DNA of 64,000 bases from the NCBI GenBank assembly GCA_900465915.1, contig UBKJ01000034.1, positions 19,759 to 83,758 on the forward strand. Reading direction: 5' to 3'. This stretch comes from Hyphomicrobiales bacterium. Its GTDB lineage: Bacteria; Pseudomonadota; Alphaproteobacteria; Rhizobiales; Rhizobiaceae. The notes below the pieces were generated by a model. That model saw only the letters and a list, made by a program, of their open reading frames with translations, was not told the DNA's origin and searched no databases. Shown here piece after piece: positions 10,713-20,201 of the stretch (positions are counted from its first letter, which is position 1; every line of letters starts with the position of its first letter). The position numbers and the translations under genes are program-made.

Positions 10713-12821
10713 ATGGCGGATACGATGGCGACCACTGGAAAAATCGTCGCGGCCCGAGCCGGCCAGCCCGAGGCCGCCTCTATCCCCTTGCGCTACGGCG
10801 ACGACCCCTATGTCTGGGCCTGCTGGCTCTATTACGAGGACGGGCGCACGCAGGGCGACATCGCCGAGATCATGGGCATCTCGCGCGCCACCGTGAACAG
10901 CTATCTGGCCGAGGCGCGCAGCCGCGGCATCGTGCATATCTCCATCGAGCCGTCGCGGCTGAGCACCCTTGTCATCGCGCAGGAATTGAAGCGCCATTTC
11001 GGCCTCAGCGACTGCCTGGTCGTGCCCAATGACGACGGCTCGCGCACGCTGATCGAGCGGCTGGGAACCGCCGGCGCGCAGGCGCTGGCCAAATTGCTCA
11101 AATCCGGCGACACGCTGGCCGTCGCCTGGGGGCGCACGGTGCTTGCGATCGCCGAGAACCTGAACGTGTCGAACCTGCAGGACGTGACGGTGGTGCAGGC
11201 CACCGGCGGCACGCGCTCCGGCTTCGCCTATACGCCGGAGCTGTGCGCCGCGGTGATGGCGCGGGCGACCGGCGGCCGTCTCGTCAACATCGCAGCGCCG
11301 GCGATCGTGTCGAGCCCCGAAATTCGCGCGGCGCTGCTGGAGGAATCCGTCATCGCCGAGCAGTTCGAGGCGCTGGCGCAGGCCAACAAGGCGCTGTTCG
11401 GCGTCTCGTCGCTGCGGCCCAATTCGACCATCCACACCAGCGGCTTCTTCGAGAGCGTGTCGATCCAGGACTATCTGGCCAAGAACGCGGTCGGCGTGGT
11501 GGCCGGCCGCTTCATCGACGCCCATGGTCGGCCGGTGGCCGGCCCGCTCGACGAGCGCACCATCGGCGTCTCGCTCGACATGCTGCGCGACGTCGACATG
11601 AGCGTCGCCGTCGCCGGCGGCTTCGACAAGGTGCCGGCCATATTGGCGGCGCTGCGCGGCGGCTATGTCGACGTGCTGATCACGGACGCGGCGACCGGGC
11701 GCGGCGTGCTCCACGCCGACGGCGTGACCGAGATCCAGGGCAAGCTCGCCCAGCGCTGGCGGCAGGAGACGACGCCCGCGCCCTCCGGCCAGCAGCGCGC
11801 GCCGGTCAAGAAGTTCCTCAACAATCCCGACGACGTCGTCGACGAGATGCTGGAGGGCGCCGTCAAGGCGCATGCGGCCTATGTCAGGCCCATCGACCGC
11901 GCCCATCGCGCGCTGGTGGCGCGCGACGGCCCGCGTCCCGGCAAGGTGGGGCTGGTGATCGGCGGCGGCTCGGGGCACGAGCCCTGCTTCCTCGGCTATG
12001 TCGGCCGCGGCCTCGCCGACGCGGCGGCGATCGGCAACATCTTCTCGGCGCCGCCGCCAGCGCCGATCCTCGAATGCGCCAAGGCGGCCTCGGGCGGCCA
12101 AGGCGTGCTGTTCGTCTACGGCAACTATATTGGCGACGTGATGAATTTCGAGATGGCGGCGGAGATGGCGCAGGAGGCCGGCATGCCGACGCGCACGGTG
12201 CTGACCACCGACGACATCGCCTCCTCGCCGGTCGAGGACCGCGACGGGCGGCGCGGCGTGGCCGGCAATCTCTTCATCTTCAAGATCGCCGGCGCCGCCT
12301 GCGACCGCGGCCTGTCGCTGGAGGAATGCGAAGCGGCTGCGCGCAAGGCCAACCGGCGCACCTACACGATGGGCGTGGCGCTGGAGCCCTGCGCGCTGCC
12401 GCAGACGCGCCGGCGCAATTTCGAGATCGGCCCGGACGAGATGGAGTTCGGCATGGGCATCCATGGCGAACGCGGCGTGATGCGCGAGCGGATGATGCAG
12501 GCCGACGAGATCGTCGACCGCATCATGGACCGCATCCTCGCGGAAATGAACGCCGAGGCCGGCGACCGCGTGGCGGTGCTGGTGAACTCCTTCGGCGTGA
12601 CCCCGCTGATGGAGCTTTACATCCTTTACCGCCGCGTCGAGCAGCGCCTCGCCGCCAAGCGCATCACGATCGCCGCCAACTGGATCGGCCATTATTGCAC
12701 CTCGCTCGACATGACGGGGGCGTCCATATCGGTCCTGCATCTGGACAACGAACTCAGCGATCTTCTGGCGCATCCGTGCGATACGGCCGCGCTTCGGATC
12801 AACCAGACCGCGCCGCTTTGA
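10713..12821 (+). CDS. SorC-family transcriptional regulator fused to a DhaK kinase subunit
   Basis: A 702-residue two-part protein. Residues about 30-75 form a helix-turn-helix (TQGDIAEIMGISRATVNSYL), and 80-350 form the sugar-phosphate-sensing SorC/DeoR domain. A short Pro/Gln-rich linker (351-366) leads to a complete DhaK domain at about 367-702. The DhaK part keeps GGGSGHEP (417-424), Asp475 in GNYIGD and His584 in GIHGERG, so catalysis looks possible; the usual Pro after the Glu is Arg. It lies between two dhaL genes, with its own promoter. It probably senses the substrate or product of the kinases and controls the importer and dha genes. In E. coli, DhaK and DhaL act as separate co-regulators of DhaR; here the link is covalent. 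Confidence 0.9.
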   Translation: MADTMATTGKIVAARAGQPEAASIPLRYGDDPYVWACWLYYEDGRTQGDIAEIMGISRATVNSYLAEARSRGIVHISIEPSRLSTLVIAQELKRHFGLSDCLVVPNDDGSRTLIERLGTAGAQALAKLLKSGDTLAVAWGRTVLAIAENLNVSNLQDVTVVQATGGTRSGFAYTPELCAAVMARATGGRLVNIAAPAIVSSPEIRAALLEESVIAEQFEALAQANKALFGVSSLRPNSTIHTSGFFESVSIQDYLAKNAVGVVAGRFIDAHGRPVAGPLDERTIGVSLDMLRDVDMSVAVAGGFDKVPAILAALRGGYVDVLITDAATGRGVLHADGVTEIQGKLAQRWRQETTPAPSGQQRAPVKKFLNNPDDVVDEMLEGAVKAHAAYVRPIDRAHRALVARDGPRPGKVGLVIGGGSGHEPCFLGYVGRGLADAAAIGNIFSAPPPAPILECAKAASGGQGVLFVYGNYIGDVMNFEMAAEMAQEAGMPTRTVLTTDDIASSPVEDRDGRRGVAGNLFIFKIAGAACDRGLSLEECEAAARKANRRTYTMGVALEPCALPQTRRRNFEIGPDEMEFGMGIHGERGVMRERMMQADEIVDRIMDRILAEMNAEAGDRVAVLVNSFGVTPLMELYILYRRVEQRLAAKRITIAANWIGHYCTSLDMTGASISVLHLDNELSDLLAHPCDTAALRINQTAPL

Positions 12822-12939
12822 AACCCGCCGCGCGGAGGCGCGCAGCGGTTTCGTGACGGGGCGTAACGACAAAGCCTGAAGCAGACGGCGAACCCGACGG
12901 ATCGCCATGCGCTTCGAACGTCCCGGGAGGGTCAACACC

Positions 12940-13587
12940 ATGCAGGCAACTGCCGCTCGCCGCCTGAGTGAGATGTTCCAGCTCATCGCGCTGTCGATGA
13001 AGACGAAGATGGACTATCTGTCCGACCTTGACGGAGCGATCGGCGACGCCGACCACGGCATCACCATGGCGCTGGGCTTCTCGGCCGCCGCGCAGGCGCT
13101 GAGCAGGCTCGACCTCGACACGGCGCAGCCTTCGGAAGTCTTCACCGTCGCGGCCTCCGCGCTGCTCGACGCGGTCGGCGCCTCCACCGGCCCGCTCTAC
13201 GCCACCGCCTTTCGCAACGCGGCGAAGGCGCTGAAGGGCCGCGAAAGGATCGACCTGCAAGGCCAGGCCGCCATCCTCGAAGCCATGACCCGCGGCATCC
13301 AGGAACGCGGCAAAGGCCAAAGCGGCGACAAGACCATGCTTGACGCCTGGATACCGGCTATGGAAGCCGCGATGGAGGCCCGCGCGCAAGGAGCGACCAC
13401 CTTCGAGATGTGGCGGCGCATCGTCGAGGCCGCCCGGGACGGCGCGGAATCGACCCGCTCCATGGTCGCCACGCGCGGCCGCGCCGCACGGCTCGGCGAA
13501 CGCTCGCTCGGCCACATCGACCCCGGCGCGGCATCGGCCGTCATCATTCTCGAGGCCATGCAGGAAAGCCTTGCGCGTGACGGCTAG
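12940..13587 (+). CDS. dhaL: Second DhaL-type kinase subunit
   Basis: A 215-residue DhaL-domain protein with the full nucleotide/metal motif (Asp31, Asp36, Asp38, His39 in DGAIGDADHG) and the conserved ARLGERSLGHIDPGA-type end. The start MQATAARR is chosen for its GGGAGG site 9 bases upstream; an earlier in-frame ATG 11 codons before lacks one. It follows the SorC-DhaK fusion by 118 bases and is presumably its phosphotransfer partner. It differs clearly from the first DhaL, so the two pairs are not a recent duplication and may act on different ketoses. Confidence 0.88.
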   Translation: MQATAARRLSEMFQLIALSMKTKMDYLSDLDGAIGDADHGITMALGFSAAAQALSRLDLDTAQPSEVFTVAASALLDAVGASTGPLYATAFRNAAKALKGRERIDLQGQAAILEAMTRGIQERGKGQSGDKTMLDAWIPAMEAAMEARAQGATTFEMWRRIVEAARDGAESTRSMVATRGRAARLGERSLGHIDPGAASAVIILEAMQESLARDG

Positions 13588-13959
13588 GTCGTTCGCGCTA
13601 TAGTTTAACCGGAAATTGCTTTGCAACGAGAACGGAAACAGTTAGCCAGCAGGGCGCCGGCTCGCAGCGGCGATCAATTGAGAGCGGGGCCAACCAACAA
13701 ACTGCCACCAGCAAAAGAGCGTCGAACTGCAAGCATTTAAACGGTCGAGATCGCCCAAAATGCGAGACGTTAGACACAAGCCTTCATGACGCCGAAGCAT
13801 GCCGGACTACAACCTTACGCATAGGCCCATGGGGTATACACTGTTCAACGTCCGCGTTATATTCGTTTCGGGCCGCCATTTGAAAGCTGCGACCCCAATA
13901 CATAAATGCAATGAAAGCGATGTAGACTGAGCGAGGGGGAGCCAGCTTGGGAGGCGCGC
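13588..13959. other. 372-base gap before the GAF/Fis regulator
   Basis: No gene, tRNA or convincing terminator is seen. The stretch is less GC-rich than its surroundings, which fits an untranslated control region for the plus-strand regulator at 13960. I could not pick a confident -35/-10 pair. A short minus-strand open frame here has no ribosome site and looks accidental. Confidence 0.5.
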
Positions 13960-14928
13960 ATGAATGCAGGCATAGTCGGGCGGCACGCCGATAGGGTTCA
14001 GGCGGCCATCGAATCCGACGGCGCGGCCAAGTCCGCGGTCGTCGCTTCATGGCGGCGGTCGGCGGCGTTGCATCATCTCGACCCGGCCGAACGCAGCCAG
14101 CCGCAGAGATTGTCCGATTCCGAACTGACCGTCGCGCGCCAGCGCATCGAGCCGCTGCTGCGCGCCGCCGAGAACAGTCTCGACCGGCTCTATCAGGCTG
14201 TGGGCGGGGCGGGCTGCTGCGTGCTTCTGGCGGATCGCGATGGGATTCCGGTGGCGCGCCGCGGCGCGGCGGCCGACGACGAGACTTTTCAGGAATGGGG
14301 CCTGTGGACCGGGGCGGTCTGGAGCGAGGAAAGCGAGGGCACCAACGGCATCGGCACCTGCCTCGTCGAGCAGCGCACCCTGACCATCCATCGCGACCAG
14401 CATTTCCACACCCGCAACACGCCGCTTTCCTGCACCGCCGCGCCCATCTACGATCACGAAGGCAATCTCGCCGCCGCGCTGGACGTGTCGTCAGGCCGGT
14501 CGGACCTGACCGAGGGCTTCGTCAATCTCATCGTCGTGGCGGTGGCCGACGCCGCGCGGCGGATCGAGGCCGAGAATTTCCGCCGCTCCTTTCCCGACGC
14601 CCGCATCGTCGTCGCGCCGGCGGGCGAGAAAGCGCCCAACGCCCTGTTCGCGGTCGACCGCGAGGACCTGATCGTCGGCGCGACCCGCTCGGCGCGGACG
14701 GCCTTTCGGCTCACGCCGGAGCGCCTCGCGAAGCCGTTGCCGGCCGCGGACGTGCTGGGCGCGGAGACGAGTTTCGCCACCGACCTGCGCGAGGCCGAAC
14801 GCGCCATTCTGGAGCGCGCGCTCATCCGCTCCGACGGCAACGTCACCGCCGCGGCGCAGGCGTTGCGCATGTCGCGCGCGACGCTGCATCGCAAGCTGAG
14901 CAAATACGGCCTGCGCCACACGCATTGA
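13960..14928 (+). CDS. GAF-domain/Fis-type regulator (AcoR-like, no AAA+ domain)
   Basis: A 322-residue transcription factor. The N-terminal two thirds match the sensor part of AcoR-type activators (GAF fold, with the SEESEGTNGIGTCLVE-type motif near residue 125-140). Residues about 274-317 are a Fis-type helix-turn-helix (GNVTAAAQALRMSRATLHRK). The sigma-54-contacting AAA+ ATPase of true AcoR is absent, so it cannot activate sigma-54 promoters in the usual way. Such short forms are commonly found beside an aldehyde dehydrogenase/DUF779 pair, as here, and presumably control it. A GGGAGG site precedes the start. Confidence 0.85.
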   Translation: MNAGIVGRHADRVQAAIESDGAAKSAVVASWRRSAALHHLDPAERSQPQRLSDSELTVARQRIEPLLRAAENSLDRLYQAVGGAGCCVLLADRDGIPVARRGAAADDETFQEWGLWTGAVWSEESEGTNGIGTCLVEQRTLTIHRDQHFHTRNTPLSCTAAPIYDHEGNLAAALDVSSGRSDLTEGFVNLIVVAVADAARRIEAENFRRSFPDARIVVAPAGEKAPNALFAVDREDLIVGATRSARTAFRLTPERLAKPLPAADVLGAETSFATDLREAERAILERALIRSDGNVTAAAQALRMSRATLHRKLSKYGLRHTH

Positions 14929-14945
14929 AAGATTTCGCCGCGCAG

Positions 14946-14963
14946 TGTCGCAAGCTTGCGACA
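14946..14963. promoter_or_regulatory. Perfect 18-base palindrome, candidate operator
   Basis: TGTCGCAAGCTTGCGACA is fully self-complementary with no loop. It begins 17 bases after the stop of the GAF/Fis regulator gene and about 104 bases before the aldehyde dehydrogenase start. TGTCGC/GCGACA half-sites fit a dimeric Fis-type activator, so this is the best candidate for the neighbour's binding site. Confidence 0.55.
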
Positions 14964-14969
14964 GACCGC

Positions 14970-14993
14970 GCCGGCCGTCTGCTTCCGGCCGGC
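14970..14993. promoter_or_regulatory. GC hairpin upstream of aldehyde dehydrogenase
   Basis: Inverted repeat with 8-base arms GCCGGCCG and CGGCCGGC and an 8-base loop, between the palindrome at 14946 and the aldehyde dehydrogenase gene. There is no T-run, so it may be a weak terminator for the regulator gene or a leader hairpin. Confidence 0.4.
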
Positions 14994-15066
14994 TGACAGG
15001 AAGGCCGCGAGGACGAATACTCCTCGCCGGAAGCCGCACGAGCGGCAAGTTCATTGGGAGGAAGAG

Positions 15067-16584
<1,518 letters not shown>

Positions 16585-16604
16585 CGCGCGCCTCCCAAAG
16601 CGCC

Positions 16605-16633
16605 GGCGGCGCGGCGACCTTCGCCGCGCCGCC
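16605..16633. promoter_or_regulatory. Stem-loop between aldehyde dehydrogenase and DUF779 genes
   Basis: Perfect 13-base arms (GGCGGCGCGGCGA and its complement) with a 3-base CCT loop. There is no T-run after it. It is probably an mRNA-stabilising element or partial attenuator that lowers expression of the second gene. Confidence 0.55.
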
Positions 16634-16654
16634 ACATCGGCGAGGAGAGATTCC

Positions 16655-17002
16655 ATGGCTGAACAGTCATCCCTGAACAAGGTCACCGCCACGCCAGAGG
16701 CGGTGCGGCTGCTCGACGAGATCATCGCCGACCATGGGCCGGTGCTGTTCCACCAGTCCGGCGGCTGCTGCGACGGCTCGTCGCCGATGTGCTATCCGCG
16801 CGGCGACTTCATCGTCGGCGACCGCGACGTGCTTCTGGGCCGGATCGGCGACACGCCCTTCTATATCAGCGCACTCCAATACGAAGCCTGGAAGAACACC
16901 GACCTCGTCATCGACGTGGTGCCCGGCCGCGGCGGCATGTTCTCGCTCGACAATGGCCGCGAAAAGCGCTTCCTCACCCGCTCGACCGTCTGCGGAGTCT
17001 AA
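16655..17002 (+). CDS. DUF779 protein, aldehyde dehydrogenase partner
   Basis: A 115-residue cytoplasmic protein of the DUF779 family. The family's cysteine motif is present as HQSGGCCDGSSPMCYP (Cys38, 39, 46). Its biochemical role is not established; the constant pairing with acetaldehyde-type dehydrogenases suggests a helper or quality-control role. A GAGGAGAG site lies upstream. Its stop overlaps the end of macB, which converges from the other strand, by 4 bases. Confidence 0.88.
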   Translation: MAEQSSLNKVTATPEAVRLLDEIIADHGPVLFHQSGGCCDGSSPMCYPRGDFIVGDRDVLLGRIGDTPFYISALQYEAWKNTDLVIDVVPGRGGMFSLDNGREKRFLTRSTVCGV

Positions 17003-18963
17003 TCCCGCGACAGCGCCACGACCGGATCGAGCTGCGAGGCGCTCCTGGCCGGCAGGTAGCCGAAGGCGACGCCGATCAGCGTCGAGCACAGCACGGCGGC
17101 GACGATCGAGGCGGTCGAATAGATCAGGCTAAAATTGGTGCTGAGCAGGCTGAACAGAAAGCCGAAGCCGAGCGCCGCGGCGATGCCCAGCACGCCGCCG
17201 ATCAGGCAGACCAGCACCGCCTCGATCAGGAACTGGCGCAATATGTCGCTGCGCCGCGCGCCGACGGCCATGCGCACGCCGATCTCCGAGACGCGCTCGG
17301 AGACGGTGACGAGCATGATGTTCATCACCCCGATGCCGCCCACCACCAGCGAGATGACGGCGATGGCCGCCACAAGCAGCGTCAGCGTCTGGGTGGTGCT
17401 GGTGATGGTCTTGCGGATGTCGTCGGTGTTGAGGATGTAGAAATCCTTGGTCCCGTGCCGCTGCGTCAGGAACTCGGTCACCGCCTGCTCGGCCAGCGCC
17501 GTGTCGACGCCGTCCTTGACCTGCAGGGTGATGCTGCGCAGCGAATTGCCGCCGAGGAAACGCGCCTGCACCGTCGTATAGGGCAGGTAGAGCGACAGGT
17601 TCTGGTTGGAGCCGAAGCCGCCCTGCTGCGGCTCCATCACGCCGACGATGCGCGCCGGCACGCTGCCGATCAGCAGCACCTTGCCGACCGGATCGACGTC
17701 CGGGTCGGAGAACAGCGCGTTTTTGGTGTTCTGGTCGATGACTACGTCCTGCGCCAGGGTCCGCACGCTTTCGGCGTCGAAGAAGCGGCCCTCGGCGATC
17801 TTGCTGCCCTTGGCGATGAAATATTGCTCGCTGACGCCGTTCACCAGCGCGTTCGATTCCTTGGCCCCATAGCGCGCGGTGCTGCTGGTGGAAACGGTGG
17901 GCGTGGCCGCCGCCACATAGAGATGCTTGGCGAGCTCGGTGGCGTCGGAGACGACCAGCGTCGTGATCTTGCCCGAGCGTATGTCGCCGAAATCCTTGCC
18001 GGCGAAGATCTCCAGCGTGTTGGTGCCGAGGCTGGCGATGTTCTCCAGCACGCGCTGCTGCGAGCCGCGCCCCAGCGCCACGACGCTGACCACCGAGGCG
18101 ATGCCGATGATGATGCCGAGCATGGTCAGGAAGGTGCGCAGCTTGTGCGCCCGCATCGACAGCATCGCCATGCGGAAGGCCTCGCGGACCGAGCCGGTGA
18201 GGCTGTAGAAGGAGGTCGCGCGCGCCGCCCGCGCAGGGGCGGAAGCGGCCTGCGGCTTCACCGGCGCGTCGGCCTTCTCCACCTTGCGGTCGGCGACGAT
18301 GACGCCGTCGCTGATCTCGATGATCCGCTCGGCCTTGCTGGCGATGGACATGTCGTGCGTGACGATGACGACGGTGCGGCCCTCGGCGTGCAGCTCGCCC
18401 AGGATGCGCAGCACCTCCTCGCCGCTGCGGCTGTCGAGCGCGCCGGTCGGCTCGTCGGCGAGGATGACGCCGGCGTCGTTCATCAGCGCGCGGGCGATGG
18501 AGACGCGCTGCTGCTGGCCGCCGGAAAGCTGGCCGGGCCGGTGATGCAGCCGGTCGCCCATGCCGAGGCGCTGGAGCAGGGCCGCGGCGCGGCTGCGGCG
18601 CGCGGCCGGGTCGACGCCGGCGTAGATCGCCGGGATCTCGGCGTTGCCGAGCGCCGTCAACTCGCCGAGCAGGTGATAGCGCTGGAAGATGAAGCCGAAA
18701 TGCTCGCGCCGCAGCGCCGCCAGGTCGTCGGCGTCCATCGAGGCCGTCTCGCGGCCGGCGATCTCGTAGTCGCCGGAGGTCGGCCGGTCGAGGCAGCCGA
18801 GAATGTTCATCAGCGTCGACTTGCCCGAGCCCGACGCGCCGACGATCGCCACCATCTCGCCGGCCTCGATGGTCAGGTCCACGTCCTTGAGCACCGCGAT
18901 GGCGCTGTCGCCCGACGGATATTCCCGCCGGACCTTGCGCAGCCGGATGAGGGGCGAGGCCAT
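16999..18963 (-). CDS. macB: MacB-type ABC exporter (ATPase-permease fusion)
   Basis: A 654-residue inner-membrane protein. The N-terminal ATPase has Walker A VGASGSGKST (42-50), signature LSGGQQQR and Walker B VILADEPTGALD. One membrane helix near residue 280 is followed by a large periplasmic domain and three C-terminal helices of the FtsX type. MacB drives a tripartite mechanotransmission pump with MacA and an outer-membrane channel. It is the last gene of the exporter operon, starting 3 bases after macA. The natural substrate (macrolide, lipopeptide or siderophore) cannot be told from sequence. Confidence 0.93.
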   Translation of the reverse strand: MASPLIRLRKVRREYPSGDSAIAVLKDVDLTIEAGEMVAIVGASGSGKSTLMNILGCLDRPTSGDYEIAGRETASMDADDLAALRREHFGFIFQRYHLLGELTALGNAEIPAIYAGVDPAARRSRAAALLQRLGMGDRLHHRPGQLSGGQQQRVSIARALMNDAGVILADEPTGALDSRSGEEVLRILGELHAEGRTVVIVTHDMSIASKAERIIEISDGVIVADRKVEKADAPVKPQAASAPARAARATSFYSLTGSVREAFRMAMLSMRAHKLRTFLTMLGIIIGIASVVSVVALGRGSQQRVLENIASLGTNTLEIFAGKDFGDIRSGKITTLVVSDATELAKHLYVAAATPTVSTSSTARYGAKESNALVNGVSEQYFIAKGSKIAEGRFFDAESVRTLAQDVVIDQNTKNALFSDPDVDPVGKVLLIGSVPARIVGVMEPQQGGFGSNQNLSLYLPYTTVQARFLGGNSLRSITLQVKDGVDTALAEQAVTEFLTQRHGTKDFYILNTDDIRKTITSTTQTLTLLVAAIAVISLVVGGIGVMNIMLVTVSERVSEIGVRMAVGARRSDILRQFLIEAVLVCLIGGVLGIAAALGFGFLFSLLSTNFSLIYSTASIVAAVLCSTLIGVAFGYLPARSASQLDPVVALSRD

Positions 18964-18966
18964 GGG

Positions 18967-20181
18967 TCAGAACCCCATCGGCGGGCCGCGCCGGCCCGCA
19001 CTGGCGCCGGCGGCGGAAGCCGAGAGCTGGCCGGTGACGACCTTCTCGCCCTCCTCGAGCCCGGACAGGACCTGAACCATGACCTTGTTGTCGAGGCCGG
19101 TCTCGACCTTGCGCGGCTCGATGCTTCCGTCGGCCTTGACCACACGCACCGTGCGGCGGCCGTCCGCATCGGCCGCGCCCAGCGCCGAGGACGGAACGAC
19201 CAGCGCGTCCTTGGCGCGGCCGAGCACGATATGCACCTCGGCCGTCATATAGGTGCGCAGGTGGCCGTCCTCGTTGGGCACGGTGAAGACGCCGTCATAA
19301 TAGATCGCCGAGGAGGACGTGCTGCTGGACGACGAGGTGGAGGTCGAGCTGGACGAGCTGAAGCTGCTGTCGCTCTTGATCGATTCCGGGGCCGGCTGCA
19401 CCGAGGCCAGCGTCGCCTCGTAGCGGCGGCCGGGATCGCCCAGCACCGTGAAATAGAGCGGCAGGCCCGGCTTCACCCGCACGATGTCGGCCTCGGAGAT
19501 TTCCGTATAGACCGTCATATGGTCGAGCTGGCCGAGAATGACGATGGTGGGGGCGGATTGCGCCGCATTGACCGTCTGCCCCTCCTGGCTGACGATGGAG
19601 AGCACAGCGCCCTCGATGGGCGCGGTGATGCGCGTATAGCCGAGATTGGCCTGCGCCGTCTCCACCGCCACTTCCGCCTGGCGGATCTGGGCGGTGAGCG
19701 ATTCGATCTGCGCCTGCGTCACGTCGAGGTCGGCGGCGGCGGAATCGTAATCGGCCTGCGAGACGGCGCGCTTGGCCACCATGTCCTTCTGGCGCGCGAG
19801 GTTCTGGCGGTTGAGGACCAGCGTCGCCTGCTTCTCCTTGAGCTGCGCCTGGACGTTGGCCAGCGCGGCCTCGGCGGTGCGCAGGTCGTTCTTCTGGGTG
19901 GTGGAGTCGATCTCGGCGATGAGGTCGTTGGCCTTGACCGTCTGGCCGAGCTGCACCTTGACCGAGGTGATGCGGCCCGAGGCCTGCGCGCCCACCGCCA
20001 CCAGCCGCACCGGCTTGACCGTGCCGGTCGCCAGCACCGTGACCTCGATGTCGCCGCGCGTGGCGGCTGCGGTCATCATCGCCGGCCCTTGCGAGGACGA
20101 CTGGCCGCGCCAGTAGAGATAGCCGCCGGCCGCCACGGCGACGGCGGCCGCGACGATCACGGCGAGACGGTTGAAACGCAT
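18967..20181 (-). CDS. macA: MacA-type periplasmic adaptor
   Basis: A 404-residue membrane-fusion protein with an N-terminal membrane anchor (about 5-25), lipoyl halves around a long coiled-coil hairpin (about 95-190) and beta-barrel domains. It couples MacB to the NodT channel encoded just upstream. Residues about 268-292 are almost all serine and threonine, a low-complexity stretch placed in the beta-barrel region where E. coli MacA has no such run. GAGG lies in front of the start. It is 20 bases downstream of the NodT gene and 3 bases upstream of macB. Confidence 0.92.
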   Translation of the reverse strand: MRFNRLAVIVAAAVAVAAGGYLYWRGQSSSQGPAMMTAAATRGDIEVTVLATGTVKPVRLVAVGAQASGRITSVKVQLGQTVKANDLIAEIDSTTQKNDLRTAEAALANVQAQLKEKQATLVLNRQNLARQKDMVAKRAVSQADYDSAAADLDVTQAQIESLTAQIRQAEVAVETAQANLGYTRITAPIEGAVLSIVSQEGQTVNAAQSAPTIVILGQLDHMTVYTEISEADIVRVKPGLPLYFTVLGDPGRRYEATLASVQPAPESIKSDSSFSSSSSTSTSSSSSTSSSAIYYDGVFTVPNEDGHLRTYMTAEVHIVLGRAKDALVVPSSALGAADADGRRTVRVVKADGSIEPRKVETGLDNKVMVQVLSGLEEGEKVVTGQLSASAAGASAGRRGPPMGF

Positions 20182-20201
20182 GATGCGAACCTCGCTGTGG
20201 G

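Noticed and set aside
13784..14050. An 88-codon minus-strand frame before the GAF/Fis regulator
   Set aside because: It overlaps the start of that regulator, has no ribosome site and does not look like a protein.
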